From Aliirhizobium wenxiniae (lineage in GTDB: Bacteria > Pseudomonadota > Alphaproteobacteria > Rhizobiales > Rhizobiaceae), in NCBI RefSeq assembly GCF_019511445.1, contig NZ_JAEUAN010000028.1:21383-85382 (forward strand): a stretch of DNA of 64,000 bases, read 5' to 3'. Every line of letters starts with the position of its first letter. Position 1 is the stretch's first letter. The position numbers and the translations under genes are program-made. Positions 25,264-33,734 of the stretch are shown one piece after another. The notes under the pieces are model-generated. The model ran no database searches. It was not told the origin of the DNA and saw only the letters and a program-made list of their open reading frames with translations.

Positions 25264-26196
25264 TCAGGCTGCCAGCGGCTCGAGATTGGCTTCGATCCGG
25301 TCGCGGAAGGGCTCGTACTGAGTGGGCAGTTTCAGCACTTCGCCGAGATGCGCGGTATCCTCGTCACGGTTGAAGCCGGGCTCGTTCGTGGCGATTTCGA
25401 ACAGCACACCGCCCGGCGTGCGGAAGTAGATCGCCCAGAAATAGTCGCGGTTGATGACCGGGGTTACCTGATAGCCGGTATCCATCAGAGCCTTTCTCAC
25501 CTCGAGCTGCTTTTCGCGGTTATCGACGGCAAAGGCGATGTGATGGACGGAGCCCGCACCCTGACGGGCAAAGGGCGTTTTCGGCAGGGAAACCAGATCG
25601 ATCGTATCCGCGCCATTGCCGCCGGGGATGATGAAGCGGGTGACATCACCTTCCGTTTCGGCGCGCTGATAGCCCATGAAGCCGATCAGTTCTTCCGTCG
25701 CCGCCGTGTCGTGCAGGTTGAAGCGTGCACCGGCAAAACCGCGGATCGCCGCATCGTCGGGTATTCCTTCCGCAAGCCAGGGCTTGCGGCTGTCATCGGC
25801 AGATTCGATCAGCGCCAGCGCATCGCCATCCGGCCCCATGAAGCGCAAGCGGTTGGCACCGAAGACGGTATCGGTTTCGAGCCCATCGACGCCCTGTGCC
25901 GCAAAGCGATCCTGCCAGAACTTCAATCCGCCCTTGGGGATCGAAAACTGGGTTTCACCGACTTCACCTACGCCCGGGCGGCCGAGCATCATGTGCTGGA
26001 AGGGGAAATAGGTCATGACGGTGCCGGCAGAGCCATTTTCGTCACCGTAATAGAGATGGTAGACGCTCGGATCGTCGAAATTGACGGTCTGCTTGACCCG
26101 GCGCAGGCCGAGTGTTTCTGTGAAGAAGCGGTTGTTCTGACGGGCATCCGACGCCATAGACGTGACGTGGTGCAGTCCCTTGATATCCTTGATCAT
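25264..26196 (-). CDS. Ring-cleaving dioxygenase, VOC/glyoxalase family (MhqO-like)
   Basis: 310 aa with two VOC modules. The first has GLHHVTSMASDARQNNRFF at residues 6-24 and YYGDENGSAGTVMTYFPF; the second has SVHHIAFAVDNREKQ near 215 and FRTPGGVLFEIATNEPGF near 265. Metal ligands are expected in HHV/HHI and the Glu of FEIAT. Related proteins act on hydroquinones or catechols in quinone detoxification. Divergent from a LysR gene, the usual regulatory arrangement. Confidence 0.88.
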   Translation of the reverse strand: MIKDIKGLHHVTSMASDARQNNRFFTETLGLRRVKQTVNFDDPSVYHLYYGDENGSAGTVMTYFPFQHMMLGRPGVGEVGETQFSIPKGGLKFWQDRFAAQGVDGLETDTVFGANRLRFMGPDGDALALIESADDSRKPWLAEGIPDDAAIRGFAGARFNLHDTAATEELIGFMGYQRAETEGDVTRFIIPGGNGADTIDLVSLPKTPFARQGAGSVHHIAFAVDNREKQLEVRKALMDTGYQVTPVINRDYFWAIYFRTPGGVLFEIATNEPGFNRDEDTAHLGEVLKLPTQYEPFRDRIEANLEPLAA

Positions 26197-26265
26197 CTGA
26201 GTGCCTTTCTTTCTCGGCGTTTGTCTGTGTTCGTGGACAGAGATTTAGGCCGATTGATCAGCTTG

Positions 26266-26313
26266 CGGAATTGCAATATTGTTTTCGATTGAGTTGCAAT
26301 TTTTGAAATAATC
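26266..26313. promoter_or_regulatory. Conserved 48-bp LysR-type operator region (copy 2)
   Basis: Located between the divergent dioxygenase and LysR genes, ending 2 bp before the LysR ATG. It contains TTGCAATATTG and GTTGCAA half-sites about 15 bp apart and matches copy 1 at 23258-23305 in 38 of 48 positions. Confidence 0.6.
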
Positions 26314-26315
26314 AG

Positions 26316-27214
26316 ATGAACGATTACAAAGCCCTCAGGATCTTTCTGCTTGCCGCCGAAAAGCGCAATTTCGCCCAGGTGGCCCGTGAACTCGACATGA
26401 CGCCGGCGGCGGTGACGCGCGCCATCGCGGCCTTGGAGACCGATCTCGGCGTCCAGCTTTCGTCCGCACCACGCGGCAGGTTTCGCTGACCACCGACGGC
26501 GCGATCTTTGCGGCACAGGTGCAGCTGGCGATCGAAGCGCTGGAGGGTGCGCGCCGCGATGTGATGAACGCCCACAAGGCCGATGAAGGACGGTTGCGGA
26601 TCAGCGCGCCGACATGGTTCGGCAAGGCAGTGCTGCCGCCGATCCTTTCGGGTTTCAAGGAACGCTATCCGAAGATGAGCTTCGAGATTTCGCTCTCGGA
26701 TGGTCTCGTCAACATCGTCGACGACGATTACGATCTGGCGATCCGCATTTCGTCCCAGCCTTCCGACAAGTTCACCATCTGGCGCAAGATCCGCGTCGTG
26801 CCGCGCATTCTGGTTGCAGCCCCCGGCAGCCGGTTCGTCGACAAGCAGCACCCGAGCGAGCTTTCATCCGACGATTGCCTTGCCTATAGCGGCGAGAGCA
26901 GGAGGGAGAACTGGGTGCTTTCGGACGGCGGGTCCAGCATGACAATCCCGGCCGGCCGCGCCTTCAGCGCCAATAATGGCGAGGTGCTCGCGGACATGGC
27001 GGCCGATGGCGCCGGCGTTGCGATGCTGCCCGGCTTCCACATCGCCGAACATTTGAGGACAGGTCGCCTCGTTCATGTACTGCAGGGCTGGGCACCGCCG
27101 GAACTCTGGCTGACGCTTTATTATCCGCCCTACCAGGCCCTGCTGCCGCGCATCGCCTCCTTTTCGAAATTCTTCGAGGAACAGGTGGCGTCCTACATGG
27201 TCATGCTTGATTGA
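26316..27214 (+). pseudogene. LysR-family regulator disrupted by a 1-base frameshift
   Basis: Translation from the ATG at 26316 gives a normal LysR HTH (YKALRIFLLAAEKRNFAQVA, ELDMTPAAVTRAIAALETDL) but stops at TGA 26487-26489 after 57 codons. The effector domain continues in another frame from about 26461 to 27214 (RLRISAPTWFGKAVLPPILS and ADGAGVAMLPGFHIAEHL). Adding one T to the run at 26458-26460 restores LGVQLFVRTTRQVSLTTDGA, the expected family sequence, and a 299-aa protein. So the lesion is a single-base loss, real or a sequencing error. Confidence 0.85.
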
Positions 27215-27233
27215 GGATCGATCACCGACTGGG

Positions 27234-28913
27234 CTATATGCCCAGTCCCGCAGCACGGGTGCGATGCACGCCTTGCGGCACGAAGGCGAATTGATCCTTG
27301 AGGCCTAGAAGGTCGGCGGCGAGATGCAGGGTCGAAAGCCACATTTCGGTGCCCTGCAGGCCGGCCTGCTGACCATCCACAAAGGCAAAACCTGTTCCCT
27401 CCTGCCACCGTTCCGGCGCGCGCAGGATGATGGTTTCCGCAATGGCTTCCGCCTCAGCGCGCCTTAAATCCGTCTGTTTCAGGCAGAGCCAGAGCGGATG
27501 GATCGTGTCGAGCAGGTTGCAGGCGGTGTAGCCATCGCCGGAAAAACCCTCGTAATTCCGGTAATGGGTGAGAACCGAATTGACCGCAGCATCCGGATGC
27601 GGAACGGGCAAGCCGAACTGCGCATAGCTTCCGCGTGTGAGGCGATAAAAACCGTTGATCGGCTGGAGAAGCCCCTGCTCCGCAGTCGCGCTGCCCCAAA
27701 GGCCCGTAGCGCGATCGACATGGGTTGCCAGCCATCCGAACAGGACTTCGCGCGCCCTCTCTTGCCCTCTAGCGCTTTCGAAATAGCGCGCATTGAAATA
27801 AAGCGCCGTCGCGATGCCATCGATGCGATCGCCGCAACGCCAGGCGCGCTTCTTCCACGGCAGGGCATCCAGCCAGTCGCAGAGAGAAACCGCATCCATC
27901 TCCGCACTGGCGATCCGGTATTTCGGTCTGGACCCGAGGATCTCCAGTGCGTAACCGGCGGCAAGCACGTTATAGAGGGAGAGATTATCCTCCAGAACCG
28001 GCAGAGACGGATCGGGCGGGGTGAAGGGATCGGGAAACAGCCCCGTCTTCGCGTCCTGCATCGCTTGCAGGCGATCGATGATTGCTTTCGCCTCATCCCC
28101 GGAAGGCGGCGCGCCGAAACCCGCGGCGATCTCGATTGCATCGCATTGATGCCGGGCGCTCTCGCGGGCGACACCACCGGCATCCGGTGAGACATAACCT
28201 TCGGGGCGGCGATAATGGCCCAAGACATCCCGCCACTGGCTTTCCGCCATATCGCTGATCGAACGAAGCGCTTTTTCCACTTCGCCCCGGCGGGACTTTG
28301 CAGCCATCGGCTTTTCCCCGCGGCGGCGGATGAGCTTTGCCGGCACACCGGCCACGATCGCCAGCCGCGGCACATCCTTGTTGACGACAGCACCCGCCGC
28401 AATCACCGCTCCGCTGCCGATCGTCACGCCATCGAGAACGACCGCATTGGCACCGATCCAGACGTCGTCGCCGATAACGATGCCCTTGATTTCGTGCGGC
28501 TGGTCATTGATGGGCGTATCCGGGTCATCGAAACCGTGATTGAAGCCGACGATCGAGACCAGCGAGGCGATCCGAACGCCATTGCCGCAACGCACCTTTC
28601 CCGAGATACAGGCATAGGCATTGACCGAGCAGTTCAAGCCGAGCTCGACATCTCCACGAACCAGCGCATGGGCCGCGATCCACGAACGGTGGCCGACGAT
28701 GAGCGACGTGGTGAAGATGCGCGCATCCTCGGCGATATAGGCCGTGTCGGCAATCCGCGCATTGGCGGAGCGCGCCAGCTTCTGCTTCAACGCCCTCTGG
28801 CCGGCACTGTCGGTTTCGGCCGGCTTGCGCTCCCAAGTCATGAATTCCAGCCGGGCCTTGCGCTCCAGAACCGCCTCGTCCGTATCTGGGTCTGCGTGCG
28901 TTGCGTGGTTCAT
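27234..28913 (-). CDS. Hexapeptide-repeat acyltransferase fused to a helical toroid-like domain
   Basis: 559 aa. Residues about 55-200 are a left-handed beta-helix acetyltransferase (WbbJ/maltose acetyltransferase type): NACISGKV-like turns, KGIVIGDDVWIGANAVVLDG, VTIGSGAVIAAGAVVNKDVP, and IVAGVPAKLIRRRGEKP. Residues about 230-545 are a second, mainly helical region (ALRSISDMAESQWRD, DGIATALYFNARYFESA, DGYTACNLLDTIHPLWLC, QGTEMWLSTLHLAADLLGL) resembling alpha/alpha-toroid proteins. The fusion is unusual. It is the last gene on the minus strand of the sugar locus, possibly modifying a sugar by O-acetylation; acceptor unknown. Confidence 0.75.
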   Translation of the reverse strand: MNHATHADPDTDEAVLERKARLEFMTWERKPAETDSAGQRALKQKLARSANARIADTAYIAEDARIFTTSLIVGHRSWIAAHALVRGDVELGLNCSVNAYACISGKVRCGNGVRIASLVSIVGFNHGFDDPDTPINDQPHEIKGIVIGDDVWIGANAVVLDGVTIGSGAVIAAGAVVNKDVPRLAIVAGVPAKLIRRRGEKPMAAKSRRGEVEKALRSISDMAESQWRDVLGHYRRPEGYVSPDAGGVARESARHQCDAIEIAAGFGAPPSGDEAKAIIDRLQAMQDAKTGLFPDPFTPPDPSLPVLEDNLSLYNVLAAGYALEILGSRPKYRIASAEMDAVSLCDWLDALPWKKRAWRCGDRIDGIATALYFNARYFESARGQERAREVLFGWLATHVDRATGLWGSATAEQGLLQPINGFYRLTRGSYAQFGLPVPHPDAAVNSVLTHYRNYEGFSGDGYTACNLLDTIHPLWLCLKQTDLRRAEAEAIAETIILRAPERWQEGTGFAFVDGQQAGLQGTEMWLSTLHLAADLLGLKDQFAFVPQGVHRTRAAGLGI

Positions 28914-28969
28914 CCGATTTTCCTGTTCATGCCTGCAGCATCGGGCTCAGTCTGCCGGAGCAACGGGGA

Positions 28970-29836
28970 TCAGCCGAGGATTACCTGCGGCTCGCTCACT
29001 CCGCGGACGGAGAGTTTGCGCTCGAAGGTCACGCCGGCCAGCGGTTCGGCCTCGCGTGCCTCGGCACCCATGCCCTGGCAGGCCGAAGTGGCAAAAAGGC
29101 TCTGCATATCCGCACCGCCGAAAGCCGGGCAGGATATGCGCGTCGCCTCGAAATATTCGGCAGCGATTTCCTCCCCGCTCTCCCATGCGTAACAGGCAAC
29201 CCGGCGCGCGCCCCATTGGGCACTCCACAAGTTACCCGCGGCATCAATGACTGCGCCATCGGGATTGAGACCCGCCTCGGTCAGGTCGACGAACAACTCC
29301 GGTTCGCCCGAGGGCCAGCCCTGCCCGTCCAGCCGGACGCGCCAGATCTTTTTCAGGCGGGTATCGGAGAAATAGGCAAGCGAGCGCTCCGCATCGAAGC
29401 AGATGGCATTGGTGATGCTGATCCTATCGAAGAGAATGCGGAACTCACCGCGCCAGTAGCGCCAGATCGCACCGGCTTCCTGTTCCGAGCGTTTGCCCAT
29501 CGTGCCGATCCAGAAACCGCCATAGGGGTCTGCCCGGCCGTCGTTCGAACGTAAGGTGGGATCATGCGGGAATACAGCCACTGGCTCGCGCTTTCCCGAG
29601 ATAAGATCGAATCTCGAGAGGCCGCTCTCTCCCGCCACCAGCAATTCATCGGTGGAAAGCCATCCGGCGGCCGACACGTTTTCGTCGAATGCCCATTCAA
29701 GCGGCTTGTCGCCTTCCCGGCTTAAGAGCCGATTGTTGACGATATCGAACCAGAAAAACTGCTGACGCTGCGGATGCCAGAAGGCGCCTTCCCCAAGTTC
29801 ACAACGACGCTGATCGAAAATATCATTCATGGCCAT
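28970..29836 (-). CDS. SMP-30/gluconolactonase family protein
   Basis: About 288 aa from the ATG at 29836 (GCAGG upstream). It is a six-bladed propeller lactonase: CELGEGAFWHPQRQQFFWFD at the N-terminus with the metal-binding Glu, RSNDGRADPYGGFWIGTMG in the middle, ITNAICFDAERSLAYFSDT, and LNPDGAVIDAAGNLWSAQWG near the end. It opens sugar lactones such as glucono- or galactonolactone. It is cytoplasmic (no signal). It sits 56 bp upstream of the acyltransferase fusion and probably in one operon. Confidence 0.88.
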   Translation of the reverse strand: MAMNDIFDQRRCELGEGAFWHPQRQQFFWFDIVNNRLLSREGDKPLEWAFDENVSAAGWLSTDELLVAGESGLSRFDLISGKREPVAVFPHDPTLRSNDGRADPYGGFWIGTMGKRSEQEAGAIWRYWRGEFRILFDRISITNAICFDAERSLAYFSDTRLKKIWRVRLDGQGWPSGEPELFVDLTEAGLNPDGAVIDAAGNLWSAQWGARRVACYAWESGEEIAAEYFEATRISCPAFGGADMQSLFATSACQGMGAEAREAEPLAGVTFERKLSVRGVSEPQVILG

Positions 29837-30097
29837 GACGCCTGCATCCTCCCGAAATGCTGCTGCACATGTCATCATATGACTGAAACGAATGTGCTCG
29901 ATTTCGAGAGATACAGCAGACAATTACCCTCGTCCAGCCTTCGTTTCCCTCGACAGAAAAGCGTCAATTGGACGCAAAACCTTTGCAGATCAGCTTTCTG
30001 CGATTGATAATAATTGAAATTTGTCATACCTATTTAGGAAACATGCGGATATGCCGGAAATCGCTTCGCCCTATCCGCAGCATCGCGAGGAACAGCT

Positions 30098-30835
30098 GTG
30101 ACGGTCCAGACCAAGGTTCGGCAAAAGGGGCCGGGATCACTGGTTTCAAAAGTGGGGGCAAGCCTGCGGCACGCCATTTCGAGCGGCCAGTATTCGCCCG
30201 GGCAGAAATTGCCGAGCGAAGTGGAGCTGACCGAAACCCACAAGGTCAGCCGCACGGTTATTCGCGAAGCCGTTGCCGCGTTGAAATCGGATGGCATCGT
30301 GGAGGTCCGGCAGGGCGCCGGCATTTTCGTGCTCGACCCGGCTTTTCAGGTGACGCCGGCCCGCACTGTCGACAAGGCACGCGTATCGTCCGATCTCGAA
30401 GTGCTTGAAGTCCGCGCGCCTTTGGAAATCGAGGCAGCCGGCCTTGCCGCCGCGCGTCGCTCGCCGGCGCAGGAGGAGGCGATCTTCGAATGTCACAGGC
30501 AGGTTCTGCGCTGTATCGAGGAAAATGAATCGATCCGCGAGGCCGATCTGGCGCTTCACGTCGCAATAGCCGAGGCAACCAACAATCCGCTGTTTCGCCA
30601 GCATCTGGAGTTTCACGGCACCGCCGTCATTCCGCAATCACGCCCGCTGCCGGATCCGGATTTTGCCGAACAGACTGCCTATCGCCGCCTGATCCACAAG
30701 GAACATGAGGCGATCGTCATGTCGATTTCCGATCGTGATGAAGAGGCCGCACGCAACGCCATGCGCGACCACCTGCGAGGCAGCCAGGCCCGCTATCGCG
30801 AGCTGTTGCGCAACTCGCGAGCAAGCAACGGGTAA
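30098..30835 (+). CDS. FadR-subfamily GntR regulator
   Basis: 245 aa with a GTG start at 30098 (GAGGAACA upstream). N-terminal winged HTH: LRHAISSGQYSPGQKLPSEV, then HKVSRTVIREAVAALKSDGI. The C-terminal FCD domain has the metal-ligand pattern ADLALHVAIAEATNNPLF (Asp, His), HKEHEAIV (His) and MRDHLRGS (His). It likely senses a sugar acid and controls the flanking divergent lactonase and lyase/ABC genes. Candidate TCATATGA-like sites occur in both promoter regions. Confidence 0.9.
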   Translation: MTVQTKVRQKGPGSLVSKVGASLRHAISSGQYSPGQKLPSEVELTETHKVSRTVIREAVAALKSDGIVEVRQGAGIFVLDPAFQVTPARTVDKARVSSDLEVLEVRAPLEIEAAGLAAARRSPAQEEAIFECHRQVLRCIEENESIREADLALHVAIAEATNNPLFRQHLEFHGTAVIPQSRPLPDPDFAEQTAYRRLIHKEHEAIVMSISDRDEEAARNAMRDHLRGSQARYRELLRNSRASNG

Positions 30836-30855
30836 TTGACGGGTGCGGCATTCGT

Positions 30856-30881
30856 CCTTCTCCCCGCGTGCGGGGAGAAGG
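30856..30881. repeat. Perfect 12-bp inverted repeat between convergent genes
   Basis: CCTTCTCCCCGC / GCGGGGAGAAGG separated by GT. It may act as a terminator for the GntR gene or belong to the short palindromic repeats scattered between genes here. Confidence 0.6.
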
Positions 30882-30928
30882 GGCAAACCGCGCCCTTTTT
30901 CAATCCCAGGCAACGCCTCCGCACCAAT

Positions 30929-31711
30929 TCAGTCGCGGCCCCAGATTTCGATCTGCGTCAACGCCGGGAAAGGCGACGGATCCTCCGCCTTGATCAGGCT
31001 ATGCAGCTTGACCCACTCGACCTCCTGCGCTTCGATCCCGAAACTCTGCGCATTGCCTGTCTTCACCAGAGGAAAGCTGTACACCTGCCCGCTCGAGAGC
31101 GTGACGCTGGCATTTTGCCACCAGGCATCATGCGGGAAATCGGCACGCAGATAGAGCACGATCTCATCGACCGTGACGGGCCGGCCGAACTCGACCGTCA
31201 ATTCAGCCGCCGGGTCCATGTTGATGCCCCAACTCGTATAGGGCCAGCGGCCGTGATCATCATTGGCCTTTTCGCCATCGATGGCATTTCGCGCGGCAAA
31301 CTGGGTCTCGCCGCGGGTCTGGACATTTGCTTCCGCATGCGGAAACAGCGTTGTATTGCCCTTGTCGTCCCACGGATTGAGCGCGAGATTGCGGCGCTGC
31401 GCCGCTTCTTCCGGGCGAGCCTTGCGGACATGCAGGCGATGCAGTTCACCCGAAAATGCGCGCGGCGAATAGGGCGCGCGGCGGATTTCGAAGGGAACGG
31501 TCAGCGCGTAACTCTCGCCTTTCAGGTAGACGAGCGTCGGGCTCATCGCATCATCGAGAGCAAGCACGACATGCCCGGCTTCAGAGGCCTCGACTACGAC
31601 CTGGTCACCATCTTCGTAAGCACCACGGAAAATGAGAAATGCCTCGTCCGTATTGGTCGTCTCGCAACGGACATCACCGCCCGCGCCGATTACCTTCAGT
31701 CTCAGTTCCAT
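30929..31711 (-). CDS. Cytoplasmic carbohydrate-binding-like protein (discoidin-type fold)
   Basis: 260 aa with no signal peptide. The N-terminal 90 residues are beta-rich (VVVEASEAGHVVLALDDAMS). Residues about 120-255 resemble an F5/8C-type carbohydrate-binding domain: NALDG-like AARNAIDGEKANDDHGRWPY, TSWGINMDPAAELTVEFGRP, VTVDEIVLYLRADFPHDAWW, and a final ALTQIEIWGRD strand. It starts 10 bp after the lyase stop codon, so it is expressed together with the lyase. It may support substrate binding; enzymatic activity not evident. Confidence 0.65.
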   Translation of the reverse strand: MELRLKVIGAGGDVRCETTNTDEAFLIFRGAYEDGDQVVVEASEAGHVVLALDDAMSPTLVYLKGESYALTVPFEIRRAPYSPRAFSGELHRLHVRKARPEEAAQRRNLALNPWDDKGNTTLFPHAEANVQTRGETQFAARNAIDGEKANDDHGRWPYTSWGINMDPAAELTVEFGRPVTVDEIVLYLRADFPHDAWWQNASVTLSSGQVYSFPLVKTGNAQSFGIEAQEVEWVKLHSLIKAEDPSPFPALTQIEIWGRD

Positions 31712-31721
31712 TCCGTCCTCC

Positions 31722-33509
31722 TCAGACGATCTGCAATTTCAGCTGCTTGCCGACAAGCGGAATGCGCAGCCGATAAATTTTCGAAGGCCATGAAATCGCC
31801 AGGCGCGCATCGCCGATCTCGATCGTCTCGATCTCGGCTTCGCCGCCCCCTTCGATCTCGATAGACCCCAATTCACCCACATGAACCGAACCGCCGCGAA
31901 GGACCGGCTCATCGCGAACCATCAGCGACAGGACAGCAGGCAGGTCTCCGTCGTGGACATCCGTGATCTCGACGCCCCGGCCGCGATTAAGGGAAATCTT
32001 GCGGCGATAGGCGCGGAGCTTCGCCTCTTGCGGATAGGCAGCGGCGATATCGAGCGAGATCTCCGCAACTTCGGCCGAAAATTCCGCCTTCATGTCGCGT
32101 GCGGCAAAGGCTGCGCCGTCCGACTGCATCACGCCGCCGAATGTCGGCAGGTTGTGGAAGGCCGACTGCATCGTCCAGATTTCGTAACGCCGGGATGAAA
32201 AGGTTTTTGCCGTATAGGTCTCGACACCGACATCGATCAGGAACGGCTGGCCGTTCTTGTAGAGCGTAACGCTGCCGACATCGTTGTGATTGTGGCTTTC
32301 GCCGTTGTTTCCGCCCTTGACCGCAAGCGCGAAGCGATCGTCGCGAGCGATATGGAGACCGATGCCGGGATAGGAGGCATCAGCGGCGGGAAGCTGCTCC
32401 GCTTCGGGCAGTCGCACCTTGGTCAGCAGTTCCTGAACGCGATACCAGAGGTTCCATTCTTCCGGCAGATGCGGCGCCTTGCTCACCGCACGGTCCCTTG
32501 CGGCAAAAGCCGCCAGCGCATCCGATCCGACAGCCTTGCCGAACAGATATTCGCGCGCCGTGCAGGGGTCGATAACGGCAGCGGAATCGGCGAAATTGAA
32601 ATAGTAGCGGCCGTCCACGTGCATATGGAGAATGTATTCCGCCATGTTGCGGATCTTGGGCTCAGCCCACAGCGCTGACATGCAGCCGGGCGCGACCGTG
32701 TCGAGGATCGTCATAGCGCCGAACATGCAAAGGGCGGCGTGCCGGTAATAAACCACGCCCTCTTCGCAGGCGCCGTCTTCGGCATAATCCTTGATGAAGC
32801 AATCGAGGCTGCCGAGCGCCTTTTCCACGACACGGCGCTTCAATTGATCATCGGCATCGAGGCTGAAGGTCGCGAGAAGAACGTTCTGGGTGATCCAGGC
32901 CGTCCAGTTGTTCATCCGCTCCGCGCCATTGCCCATCCACCAGAAATGGGTGCCGAGATAGGGCGTGAGAATTCGAACACGCACTTCCTGCTCGATGCGG
33001 CGTCGGACAACGGGGCTGACCTCATCCAGCGGCCCGCCAAGGAGAGCAGCCACGGTGGCGAGCAATGCGCCGGTTTCGGCGGCGAAAAGATCGATGACCG
33101 GGCGCTCGACATTCGGCAGGGCATGGCGCACGCCGCCGCGCTCGTAGGAATTATGCGCCGGAAGCTGCCAGCCGCTTTCCTCGCAGATCAGCATGACGCC
33201 ATCGACGATCGATGACAGAAAGCGGCCCTTACCCTCGGCCAGTTCGCCGAGCACGAGATCGTTCAGCATCCTCCGGCGGGAGAAATACAGCGCCTCGAAA
33301 TCCGCCCTGTTGCCCGTGATCGAGAATTGCCGGTAATCCTCGGCCCTGATCACCGACCAGCTGCGACCGGATGCCGCTTCGGCCTCCTTCAGCACATGCG
33401 CCTTCAATTCATCGGCGACATTCTGCCATGCATTTCGATCATCAAACCGAGCACCAGGGAGAAACTCTGAAAAAACCGAAGGGATGTGCGCTGCAGCCTC
33501 GCGAAACAT
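31722..33509 (-). CDS. Heparinase II/III-type polysaccharide lyase
   Basis: 595 aa. The N-terminal two-thirds is an alpha/alpha toroid (GTHFWWMGNGAERMNNWTAW, CEEGVVYYRHAALCMFGAM). The C-terminal heparinase II/III-like sheet domain has the diagnostic NNGESHNHNDVGSVTLYKNG and DVGVETYTAKTFSSRRYEIW. Such enzymes cleave uronate-containing glycans by beta-elimination, leaving a 4,5-unsaturated uronate. No signal peptide is visible, so it acts on imported oligosaccharides in the cytoplasm. The ATG at 33509 has a GGAGGAAGC ribosome site. Divergent from the ABC transporter operon. Confidence 0.88.
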   Translation of the reverse strand: MFREAAAHIPSVFSEFLPGARFDDRNAWQNVADELKAHVLKEAEAASGRSWSVIRAEDYRQFSITGNRADFEALYFSRRRMLNDLVLGELAEGKGRFLSSIVDGVMLICEESGWQLPAHNSYERGGVRHALPNVERPVIDLFAAETGALLATVAALLGGPLDEVSPVVRRRIEQEVRVRILTPYLGTHFWWMGNGAERMNNWTAWITQNVLLATFSLDADDQLKRRVVEKALGSLDCFIKDYAEDGACEEGVVYYRHAALCMFGAMTILDTVAPGCMSALWAEPKIRNMAEYILHMHVDGRYYFNFADSAAVIDPCTAREYLFGKAVGSDALAAFAARDRAVSKAPHLPEEWNLWYRVQELLTKVRLPEAEQLPAADASYPGIGLHIARDDRFALAVKGGNNGESHNHNDVGSVTLYKNGQPFLIDVGVETYTAKTFSSRRYEIWTMQSAFHNLPTFGGVMQSDGAAFAARDMKAEFSAEVAEISLDIAAAYPQEAKLRAYRRKISLNRGRGVEITDVHDGDLPAVLSLMVRDEPVLRGGSVHVGELGSIEIEGGGEAEIETIEIGDARLAISWPSKIYRLRIPLVGKQLKLQIV

Positions 33510-33734
33510 CGCTTCCTCCTGCCATCAAAACTGCGTGAGACATCGCCTATCATATGTATTTTGGCTTTTCTACAGAATTCATATTATCCATTTAGAAGTT
33601 GTTTGACCAATGTCGTGGATATGATATGTCGATCCTGGGAGGAGGCACGGAAGGCAGATCGATTTTTGGCCGTGCATCCGCGGATAGGCTCTCGAAGGGG
33701 CATAGTCCGTGGCATCTTTTCTTGGAGGAGTATG

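Noticed and set aside
30098..33509. Prophage or defence system in the accessory region
   Set aside because: No integrase, phage structural gene, restriction enzyme, toxin-antitoxin pair or reverse transcriptase motif was found anywhere in the window.
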